This document shows positions 21,387 to 30,452 of a DNA stretch of 64,000 nt, piece by piece. Location: contig JAJFPB010000005.1 of assembly GCA_020881915.1 (NCBI GenBank), positions 2,976,001 through 3,040,000 on the forward strand. Direction: 5' to 3'. This stretch comes from Paramyrothecium sp. XJ0827. Taxonomy: Eukaryota; Ascomycota; Sordariomycetes; Hypocreales; Stachybotryaceae. Every line of letters starts with the position of its first letter. The first letter of the stretch is position 1. Under the pieces are notes generated by a model that did not search any database, was not told the DNA's origin, and saw only the letters and a list, made by a program, of their open reading frames with translations. Made by a program: the position numbers and the translations under genes.

Positions 21387-24300
21387 CTATAGCTCTTCTC
21401 GAGCGGGTATTTGGTCACTCGTGTGGGAACCGTCCTTCAGGCCTCTCTTCCCCACCACGTCCTTGAGTACCTTCAACTTCTCCTCGGTTACTCTGATGGC
21501 TTCTTCCACTTCCCTTTCCTGCATTCGCCCCCCCGCGATCCTATCCTCAAGCGCGCGGCGTTCGATCGGCTTTTTGCGGTGTCTTGGGCTGTCCGTGTGA
21601 AGGCGATCCAACCCCACCCGCTCCTCGAGCCAGTCCCACAGCTCGCTCTCCTCACGTAGCCATGCCTGTTCGTACGCCATTAACCGGTCGCCCCTGTATA
21701 TATGCCCGTTCCGACCTAACGAGGCTGTGTCTCCGCGGGGAAAGATCCCGAAGCCGAACCATGATGAGAGGACCAAACCTAGCACAAGCCCGTAGACAAT
21801 ATTCCCCGAGAGTACTGGTTGGAGCACATCGCCGACGGGTTTCAGCAAGCCTCGCACAGGCTCCAGGACACCCCAGCTCCGTTCGGTTGGATGGCTGGAC
21901 TTTGCGTTGCCCTGAATCTCCCCCACTTGAGACTGGGGTGCCTTGCCCTTCTTGCCCTTCTTCTTCGTTTTGGATGCAACGTTGGTGCCTGTTCCCGCCC
22001 TCGAGCGTGACGAAACCGAGCTTCTGACGGCTGCGAACAAGTCTTTGCAATATTGTGTCTGTCCATCGGTGGCACCCTTCTCGATCGGCCCTAAACTACT
22101 GTGTGAGCATGTGAAGAGTCAAATATTGCTGGGGTAGGTTCCAGGGGTCGGATTCATGCTCTTACCTTTTAGCCAGCTTTTGCCGCTCCACTCGATTGTA
22201 CAGTTGACCTGCACACGAGTGGCGTTGTTCTCGGCCCAAGATAGACAGTACTTGGTTTTCGTGCAGAAAACGTTCCCGCTAGGTACGTCGGGGGTTTGTG
22301 TGGACACGGTGAAGTTGGTCGATTTCTCAAAGTCGATGGATTCCACTGTCTCCGTGACAATGCACTTTGTTTGCTTGGGGCCAATAGGGGCGTACAAGGG
22401 TTTGATGTAGGTGTAGTTGCGGCTGCGGTTTTCCAGGCTGAGTCCTTTCTTGTCCTCCATTTGAAACTCCGTACACTTTTGATCGGCGCTCAACCACTTC
22501 GCCATCCAACCCACAGAGGCGGGGCCGAACAGCAGGTTATAGACCTGTCCCAGCGGTGCGGCGATAATGTCATCCCCGACAATTCTATCATAGTGTGTGG
22601 CGGCGTCTCCGCAATCAGTGGGAGCATGTGCTACTGGCCCCGGGAAATCTGGAGCGACCCCAGCGCCTGGAGCACCTTCCTTGGCCTGGTCACCAGGCGC
22701 CCCGTTTAGTGTCATGCCCGATGCTTTTCGCGCGGTGATCTTGTCCGCCTCGCCGTCCAAACCGGTTAGGTCCGTTGCTTGTGTTTCCGGAACCGCATCG
22801 TTTTCCTCGTCGTAGTACTCCTCTTCATCATCTTCAGAATCGGCGCTGTCATCCTCAGTGTCGGATCCAGCTTGCGTCTCTGTCTCGGGCCCAGAAGGCT
22901 CCGCATCGACCTTCTCCGTCTTGTCGCCTCCCGTTCCCTCGAGCCTCACTCCGTTCAAAGTGCTCTTCAAAGTCGGATGACCCAACTTCCAAATGTTTAC
23001 TATGAGATCGTAAGTCGCATCTCGGCTAGTGAAGCTCGCGAAAATGTGTTTGGCGTGTAAAGTCGAGATCATAAGCCCATTCTTGAATAGAAGCGCTGTA
23101 CTTCTCTTCTCAACAGATACAATCTCATCGAAGCTCATGACCAACGTAGTCGTCCAGCCGAGAATGTTGCTGCTGAAGCAGAGATGTCCTTCCGACACGT
23201 ACAGCCTGCCGTGGGCGAGAATCTCTCTTTGTAAAGCGCAACTGTAGTCTTCAATGAGATAGTCATCATCGGGGACACTCTTGAAGAAACTGTGGAAATC
23301 GCGATTTCTCTTCTTACTGGCAATGGCGAAACCCGTTAACTTTGGAGCGCCAGGAGTCTGACTTGCTGAATTAGTTGCTGCGACGCCAGGTGCCATGGTA
23401 AGGCCCGTAGCGGCCGTTGCTACCGAGCTTCCACGCTTCCGATGAGGCTTGATGGCACTTTTGATGCTCGCAGCGCGTTGCAGCCCACTTTTGTCCAACG
23501 AATCTCCCTGTGACGGCAACTGGTCGCCCGCATGGACTTCATGCAGTGACCGCGGCCGGCTACTAGACTCCTCCGGTAGAAAATCTCCGCCGGTGCCCAG
23601 AGTATCGACAGGCGCCGATTCGGATCGCGCTCGAGTATCGGCCACATCTGGGAACCTCAATGTCGCGGGGGATGCAACATTACTGGCAGGCTCATCAAGA
23701 CCGAGGTGGCTCAGACTTAAGTCACCGCTTCCGAGGGTCCGGACGGCGGATTCCTTTTCACCTGGGTTGGCTTCCATCTTAGCTTCGGGCGCGGGCTCGA
23801 CCTCTACTTGGCTGGCTGACACGGGCGTTGAAGCTTTACTAGGCGTTGCGCGGCCCTTGTTGCCTCCAATATTGATGTTGGTATTCTGAATATTATTACT
23901 TATACTGTTTGCAGCGTTTTGCGCCGCGGATATCATGGAAGAGAAGAAACCACCTCCGGGGCCTCCGGTGGGAGTAGGGGTAAGCTCGTTGTCGAAAGCG
24001 GGCGACGGCGGTGCTACTGTGATACTGGACAATTTACTGGGCCCAAGAGCGGCAGCATCGGATTTGACTCTTCGATGTACGTTCATGCTCTGAGCTGAGG
24101 AGGAACTGCCATTCGCTCGTATCGGTGAGCCCGACGCTGTGTTGCCGGCTCGGGAACGTGGTGAATCCGTGGGGGTTGGGGGAGTGTTCACGATAGCGGG
24201 CGCCTGTGTGTCGAGCGTAGGCGGTGTTTGCGGCGGCCTGGATGGACTGCTCTGGAAAGGCAGCTTCGCTCGCTTGCTGGGAGAGCTCGGGTTGGCCACG

Positions 24301-25164
24301 GGAGGAGGTTCGGCAATGGAGCGGGACGGCGTATCGGGGTCTGACGTCGTGGGGACAGGACGATCTGATTGCGACGGTTCTGACAAAGGGGATTGAATCC
24401 GAGCATGCGATTCAACGTGCGTGGCCTGCACCATGGGAGACGAGGTGGTCAAGTAGCCGATGAGGGAAGGATGAGCGGACGGGGCAGGTGGTCGACCTCG
24501 GACGCTACGCAGCAGGTTAGCTCCACGAGCAGGGGAAAGTCAATCAGAGCCAAGACAAACGGATGCAAATGACGGGATGTATAACGCTTGGAAGGGAACA
24601 ACTGAAAGCGGAAGTCCGGGTCAGAGGAGATGGAGGAGATTGGCCATAAGCCGCACGGGATCTGCGGCGTAGTAATTCGGGGTGGCGGCTGGCTTGCTCT
24701 TTGGCTGTGTCAGGGCCAAACCTCCTACCTTACATGGTGCGGAGAATGCGAGCCAAAGAAACGGGTCGCAGCATGTAGGGGTCATGGCTGCTATTGCGGA
24801 GCCCCAGGCCAGGTGTCTTTGCCTTTGTTCGGGGCGTGGCGGGCAGGCGAACAGTGCAGTGCACATAAAAGAGAAGAGAATGAAAAGGTCAAGCACAGCA
24901 ATGAAACACTTACGAGTCCGTGTCTGGGGCCAGGCTGGAGGCCCGCGAGCCGAAGCTGCGATCGTCGCCGTCGCCGTCGTCGCCAGTCAAGTTGGACGAG
25001 TTAGCGTCATCGCTCTCCAAGGACGAGGTGCGATGAGACAAACGGCGGCCGTGGAGGTCGTCATCGGAGTCTTGGGCGAGCTTCTCCTTGCGCCGCCTCC
25101 GCTTGGACACAATGGCCTTCGGCAGCAGCTTGCCCAGGCTACTGGTGCTGCTGTTGGCGTCCAT
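21387..25164 (-). CDS. GRAM-VASt membrane protein, LAM/Ysp2-type sterol transfer protein
   Basis: Likely ER-anchored protein that moves sterol at membrane contact sites. Three exons: 25164-24914, 24504-22166 and 22090-21387, 1,097 aa. Intron 1 is long (409 nt, GTAAGT...GTAG) and intron 2 is 75 nt (GTAAGA...TTTAG). The N-terminal ~480 residues are low-complexity Ser/Pro/Thr, with a basic KRRRRKEK patch near residue 20. The GRAM domain lies at ~485-590 (RDFHSFFKSVP...GLMISTLHA). A very acidic linker follows (SEDDEEEYYDEEND). The VASt (StART-like) domain is at ~715-890, running across intron 2. A basic KTKKKGKKGK patch precedes one hydrophobic segment at ~958-980 (GNIVYGLVLGLVLSSWFGFG). This order, GRAM then VASt then TM, matches Lam/Ysp2 proteins. 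The exon 1 join is inferred from phase and family likeness. Confidence 0.93.
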
Positions 25165-26725
25165 TTGCACGATTCGTGACGGGCTCGGATGGGCGCGGTA
25201 CAGCCACAGTAATGTATTGTGAGGTGAGGTGAGGTGAGATGAGGTAAGGTACGGTAATGTCAAGGTCAGCAGTGGTCGAGTGCCTCTGTGCGTTGATCAA
25301 AGAGCCCCCACTGAACTGGCTGGTCGGCAAGGTCTCTGTCCTAGCGCGTCAGACGCCTGACACTGACACGGGGGCAAGGTGTGTTGCCTCGTGCAGTAAA
25401 CGTCGGAGGAGCCTTTGCAAAGGTACCGGTAATAAGGCAAGTTGAGTTAAGTTAAGGATCGAAGGTTGAAGGATGAAGATGTGAAGGTCTTGGTGACTGC
25501 CAGGGTCACAAAGGACACCCCAGTGGATGCTGTGTCTCCGTCCAGTCTACTTACCTACGTCACAACCGCATCTTTTAGCCGAGTCCTCGTGTACAAGGAT
25601 CCAGGAGCCCAGTGTGCGGTTAAGATGCTATATGTTGTCGAGACGGAAACGAATAATGGACGTGAGGTGCAAGGGAGAAGAGCCTACATTTCATTTCATC
25701 ATGTACGAGCAATGGTTGAAAGTACGGAGACTCTATAGACTTCCGACTAAATGATCGACGTTGTCGTCGCGTGGTGCAGCTGCGTCAGACCAGGTATTGC
25801 CCATGTAGCCCGCAACTTTGGTGCTGCGCGAAATGTGACGTCTTTTCTCTTCCAAGGTACCTTGTCTACACAAATACCTGTACCTAAGGTCAAGCAAGAT
25901 ACCCAAGGTACTGAGGTATAAATGTATTCTGAAGCAACAAATCTGCAGTCGGTCGCGTCAAGAGGGCTTTTGAGTACTATCGATACAGTTCACAAATGGA
26001 GGTTGTACCTGCGCATCAACGCCCTATAGACACTTGATACGTCATTTAGCTTGTCACGCTCTCCTAGCAAGACGATGGAGTATCTCAAAACCTGGTTCAG
26101 ATGAGAAATTTCTTAAAACACGTTTGTTCTCAAAGCACTCCAAAAAACACTTAGATATAGTAGTTCCGATTATGTTTTCGGCTTAGTATGCGCGTCAAAT
26201 TCAAATCATGAGTCAGGTCTGCCGAAACACTGGGATGGCCGTGTTGCCGCGATGGGATTTGTGAAGCCACTCTCGATCCGGTTTTGGATGGTAAATGTGA
26301 GCAGAACTTCCAGGCAGGTACCTTTCCTGCACTAGGTACTCCCCGCACTTTGCCATGAACGGCTCAATCCGCTTCGCTTGGCGCTGTATATTAAAGTTGG
26401 TACCTTGCTAATGTCCTGAGGTACCTCGATTAGCCTGCCTCTCAACACAGACCCAACTGTCCCGAGGAAGGTAAAGGAGGTAGCTGAAGTCAAATGATGT
26501 ACCTCGCGACGCCAGCCACGGTATCTTCTCGTTGGTAGCCTTACGGGCCGTTCTTCGGAGTGTCATCCGTCCTCAGAAATTGCTTCTACATTCCAACTCC
26601 CCGTTGCCGTACAGACCACCCTCGAGGAGGATAACCAAAGAGGATCTAACGGGGGCTCGTAACGCCTTGGAGCGTATCTGAGGAGTGACCACAGTCTCTG
26701 GCCGTGCCAGCATCCCTGCGACATC
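25165..26725. other. Divergent promoter region between the GRAM/VASt and MIT genes
   Basis: 1.56 kb between divergent starts, with no credible protein frame. Close to the left start is a GTGAG-type repeat (25220-25250). AGGTACC/TACCTT words are dense at 25418, 25853-25915, 26316-26338, 26396-26424 and 26498. Confidence 0.6.
25220..25250 (+). repeat. GTGAG short tandem repeat in promoter/leader
   Basis: Repeated GTGAG/GAGAT/GAGGT units about 60-90 bp upstream of the GRAM/VASt start. On the sense strand this reads as CTCAC/CTTAC pyrimidine-rich DNA. Confidence 0.8.
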
Positions 26726-28276
26726 ATGGAATCATCTCCAATCACTAAAGCCTACGATCATGCCCGTGCCGCCGCTGTTGCGACTCGGCAGGCTTCCGAC
26801 ACCACCGTCGCCAGCAGCGAACACACCCTGGCTGCAGGCGAGTTTGCCGTCGCGGCGAGAAGCACATCTAGTATCGAGGCACTGAGGACCTTGAAGCTCC
26901 TGGAGGAGCACCACAGAAAGTTGGCCGAGCTCTTGAGGCTGCCTCCAGAGCAACCACCTCATAGCGGTGATGGCGATGCCAGCGAGAAGTCGCACTCGGA
27001 AAAAGGCGCGCCCACCGCTGACGAACTGAGCAAGCGCCAAAATCAATCGGCGGACACGATGGCGTCGAAAGCTGGGCAGGTCCCAAGTCTGGGACAACAA
27101 CGCCGCCATGCCTCCCGCGAGATGTCATCCTCAATCGCAAGCAACCTCGCATCCGCCAGAGGCATCCGCTCCAAGTACAGAGGCCAGCCGCTGTCACCCA
27201 GCGTCTCCAACGACCAGGCCCCCGGCAACGTCGATCAGCATTCTAGGAAGGATGTCTCGAGGAACAAGATGCAAACGATCATCGACAACCAACCTAACAA
27301 GCCGGCATGGGTCCCACCTGCACCATCACTCACGAGCCAAGAGAGTCGTCGGCCAAGCCAGCCATCAAGTCGCAACGAACCCAACAATCCCGTGGCCGAC
27401 GATGCTGGATATACGCGCTTTTACAATACCTTTGGCAGTCTCATCAACAAGATCTCTGCGCCTCTGGCTTTTGCTGGCTTGCCACTCATACAGGAGGAAT
27501 CCGCCGTTGATACTCAAGCTGAGTCTCCTGAGTCATCACCAAACAAGCGGAATCGACCTCGACCGACGCCTGCTGTCATCGCGGAACCCGACTTATCCAA
27601 GATTTACTCGAAGGCGACCATGAGGGCCCTTGCTAGAGAGGGCCACGGCACCAATGATTCGTTCTATGTAGTTCCCACAAGCGGCCATACCATGTCTTAT
27701 GCGAACATACTGAGCTATGAGGAGAAGGAGAAGAGACGGCTGGAAGCATCAGGATTCGGTGGATCAGCCCACAGCCGTGACGACGATGACGACGATTTTG
27801 TCGATGCACGAGAAACGCCTGTGCCCCTATCACCGGGCGCGAAGCGCCGGGTTGGACGAGCTCGTACCGAGAAAGAGCTTAACAACACCATTGAGGAACT
27901 GTGTCTCGAAAACAAATCCCTGAAGGACATGCTCGATAAGCTGACTAAACGGCTTCACGCCTTCGAAGCCAGCGCTCAAAACTCCGCCATGGCGCTGGCC
28001 GAGAGCTATCGCGTCATGCGCCCGGGCTCGCCCTTGTCTGGCGGCGGTAACAGCAGCAGGCTCAGCGACGACGCCGCGAAGAGGAAGATGCAAGAGGTGG
28101 AGGAGCAGCTGGCCGCCGCAACAAAGCACATCGAGCGCCTGGAGAAGGACAACCGCAAGATGCAGCGGACGCTCGAAAAGTACCGCGAGAAGTGGGAGAC
28201 GCTGAAGGCAGGGGCGAAGGCGAGGCGAGAGGCGCAGGGCAGTGCGGGAGATGCAGACGACTTGGCAAACGGCTGA
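26726..28276 (+). CDS. MIT-domain coiled-coil protein (Atg38/NRBF2-like candidate)
   Basis: Single exon, 516 aa. The first ~70 residues form a three-helix MIT-like repeat rich in Ala (KAYDHARAAAVATRQ...ALRTLKLLEEHHRKLAELL). The middle is disordered, Ser/Pro/Gln-rich, with a conserved-looking block YTRFYNTFGSLINKISAPLA at ~230-250 that may be amphipathic. A DDDDDDF acidic run is at ~352. The C-terminus holds two coiled coils, ~375-415 and ~450-500, ending Lys/Arg-rich. MIT domains bind ESCRT-III, Vps4 or phosphatidylinositol 3-kinase partners. MIT followed by coiled coil is the plan of Atg38/NRBF2, the accessory subunit of the autophagy PI3-kinase complex, but this protein is longer than yeast Atg38, so the identity is inference. 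It converges with the JmjC gene (171-bp gap). Confidence 0.85.
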   Translation: MESSPITKAYDHARAAAVATRQASDTTVASSEHTLAAGEFAVAARSTSSIEALRTLKLLEEHHRKLAELLRLPPEQPPHSGDGDASEKSHSEKGAPTADELSKRQNQSADTMASKAGQVPSLGQQRRHASREMSSSIASNLASARGIRSKYRGQPLSPSVSNDQAPGNVDQHSRKDVSRNKMQTIIDNQPNKPAWVPPAPSLTSQESRRPSQPSSRNEPNNPVADDAGYTRFYNTFGSLINKISAPLAFAGLPLIQEESAVDTQAESPESSPNKRNRPRPTPAVIAEPDLSKIYSKATMRALAREGHGTNDSFYVVPTSGHTMSYANILSYEEKEKRRLEASGFGGSAHSRDDDDDDFVDARETPVPLSPGAKRRVGRARTEKELNNTIEELCLENKSLKDMLDKLTKRLHAFEASAQNSAMALAESYRVMRPGSPLSGGGNSSRLSDDAAKRKMQEVEEQLAAATKHIERLEKDNRKMQRTLEKYREKWETLKAGAKARREAQGSAGDADDLANG

Positions 28277-28447
28277 TGCGGGAGGATGATGAAACCGCGT
28301 TGATCGCTGCTACATTTTGGTTGGCTTTATTCAAATTGACAAGATTTGCATCATACCGTGCGGCTTTCCTGCTCCTGATCGCCGTGTAGACTTCCTTCTC
28401 GACCTCTTCTTCAAACACCACGCTGCCTACGTGATCGAAACTCACAT

Positions 28448-29956
28448 CTAGTTCCACCAGAAGCTGACGCTGAAACTCACACTCAGGCTACGCACGTAAT
28501 GCCACCAACCGATAGGGATCACCAGCGCATCCCCCGGGCCCAGTATACACTCCCAGTACTCGACGCCGCGCAGCTCCTCCCTGACCCGCGTCAAGAAGTC
28601 TTCCCCCTCCTCCTCGTCCACGCCAGGCGGCAAGTGCCCATCGTCCCAGCCCTCCAGCACGCCCAGGTCGAGGGCGCTCGTGTTGCTCATGTCGACGCCG
28701 TGCTCGCGCTCCAGGCGGGGCCGCATGCGCGCGGCGGCGGCGGGCGGGTACAGCCGCACGTACTTGGTGCCGACGACCTGGCAGAAGAGGTTGTGGTAGG
28801 CGTCGGTGTGCAGGGGCGTGATCGTGCGGGCGGGGCCGAACCACGCGTTCAGCCGCGGCATGTCGACGGGCGGCTTGTCCTGGGACGGGTCGGTCGGGTG
28901 CCGCGGCACATCGGCCCAGCAGAGGTCCGGGATCTGGATGTCGTTGCGGAGGGCGGGTATCTGGTGGAAGAGGTCGTGCTGGGCGAGGTAGCCCGTCGCG
29001 GGTGCTGCCGGGCTCGTCTGCGGCTCGTCGCCTGACAAGCTTGGATCAATGTGCTCTTCCAGGAACTTCTTGAACGGCATGAGTTCCTGGCCCCAGCTGG
29101 CATCGACGTAGCTCCGTCCAATCTCCACGGGAACTAGACGTCTTCCCCCAAACGTTCGTGATAGGAGGTATTCGTAGCTGTTCCATGGCCGATCGCTGAG
29201 AGCCGGCCAATGCTTGGTCGCATCTGTAAAGACAACGGGCCGGGGCTGCCCATTATCCTCGTTCATGTACGTTTCGAATTGATTCAAGGTCCAGCCCTGA
29301 TGGCGAGGGCATTCATGGGCAGCCGACAGTTGCATCCGGCCGTATGGCTCATCCGTAGCAAACGTTCTCACAACCTTTCGCTTCTTCTGGGGCGGCTCAT
29401 CAGCGTCGTGAGCTTGCCCCAGCCGTTCCAAGAGCTCGAGGGTCTTCTCGATCCACGCTGCCCCGAGCTCCGGCCCCGAGCCGCCCGTCGTGATGACAGC
29501 TCTGTCAAGGTTATCGACGACAAGGTCCAAAGCTTCGGCAAACGAACGCTCGTTCCAGAAAAGGCAGCGCAGGATTTGATTGTATGTGGTGAGGATCAAG
29601 GAATATGTATAAATGTGCCGCCAGTGATCTGGGACAAGATCGTATCTATAGGAATAGAAACGAGACACAGCTAGAGAAGATATGTCCCCCAGCCGCGACT
29701 GAAGAAGCTGTGCATCAATGGTTAGCTCTCTGGCCAGACCTTGAGCCAAATCATTGTGGAACCGCTGGAGAAGGCGAGCTTGTCTTTCGAGGAGTTGTTT
29801 GGTGGCCCTCGCCGTTGCATCCATGCCTGACCACGGACCGTCTCGCGGAGCTTGATATGCATCGTTCACTGCACCTGCTGGAAGGTCTGAGGCCTGGGCG
29901 ATAATACTAGCCGCATCACGATAACGCGTGAGTAACGCATCCCGTATAGACTGCAT
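28448..29956 (-). CDS. JmjC-domain oxygenase, JMJD5/KDM8-like
   Basis: Probable 2-oxoglutarate/Fe(II) oxygenase of the cupin-8/JmjC group. Single exon, 502 aa. Residues 1-190 are helical. A KKRKV basic patch at ~195 may be a nuclear localisation signal. The JmjC barrel spans ~225-502. The iron triad is visible as H383 and D385 (HTDAYHNLF) and H486 (GWWHYVRSL); the Lys/Tyr after HTD (TKYVRLYP) fits co-substrate binding. JMJD5 relatives act as arginyl hydroxylases or peptidases, and a histone demethylase role is disputed, so the substrate is unknown. The last ~185 codons have almost only G or C at the third position, while the N-terminal half does not. It reads toward the MIT gene and lies downstream of MDV1 in the same direction. 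Confidence 0.9.
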   Translation of the reverse strand: MQSIRDALLTRYRDAASIIAQASDLPAGAVNDAYQAPRDGPWSGMDATARATKQLLERQARLLQRFHNDLAQGLARELTIDAQLLQSRLGDISSLAVSRFYSYRYDLVPDHWRHIYTYSLILTTYNQILRCLFWNERSFAEALDLVVDNLDRAVITTGGSGPELGAAWIEKTLELLERLGQAHDADEPPQKKRKVVRTFATDEPYGRMQLSAAHECPRHQGWTLNQFETYMNEDNGQPRPVVFTDATKHWPALSDRPWNSYEYLLSRTFGGRRLVPVEIGRSYVDASWGQELMPFKKFLEEHIDPSLSGDEPQTSPAAPATGYLAQHDLFHQIPALRNDIQIPDLCWADVPRHPTDPSQDKPPVDMPRLNAWFGPARTITPLHTDAYHNLFCQVVGTKYVRLYPPAAAARMRPRLEREHGVDMSNTSALDLGVLEGWDDGHLPPGVDEEEGEDFLTRVREELRGVEYWECILGPGDALVIPIGWWHYVRSLSVSFSVSFWWN

Positions 29957-30452
29957 GTCGACATGAAGATGCGCAGCTGTATCAAACAGCTTTGTTTGAC
30001 GCCATGTTGCGAGATGTGTGTGTTTTTGTTATCGTGGTACCGAATCCAATCGTTGGTGACGGCGAAATCCTGGTGGGTTCCTAGCTATAGTTAAGGCAAG
30101 GTATCTAGGCACGTAGGTAGCCACACAACGGGTGAGCAACAATACAGAAACCGCAAAGCCCTCTTCTCTAGTTAGGTAAAATTTCAAGTCCAAAAGGAAT
30201 AATGTAAAGTACTCGCAGTAATTAACATCAAGACGGCATACCATGTCCCTCTTGAATGCGCTTAGGTGGTACGTCTTTACCTTGGTTTCGTCCTACATAC
30301 TGTATTATTGACAGTTCAATTTCTTGAGTCAAAACCTAAGGTAGGCTTCATGATGAAGACTCCTCTTCCAACATGCATTATAATGGACGACCTGCTTATG
30401 CTCATATGAATTTGCCATGCCATGTGCTGAGTGGAAATATGTACCATTTACG
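29957..30452. other. Intergenic: promoter of the JmjC gene and 3' flank of MDV1
   Basis: 0.5 kb between two minus-strand genes. Only AT-richer sequence with TAGGTA/AAGGTA words; no further gene. Confidence 0.5.

Noticed and set aside
24621..24896. 91-codon hydrophobic frame inside intron 1 of the GRAM/VASt gene
   Set aside because: It lies between two well-supported exons on the same strand and has no homology that I recognise.
28499..29035. 178-codon plus-strand frame opposite the JmjC gene
   Set aside because: High GC at third positions removes stops on the other strand; the JmjC reading has the iron ligands.
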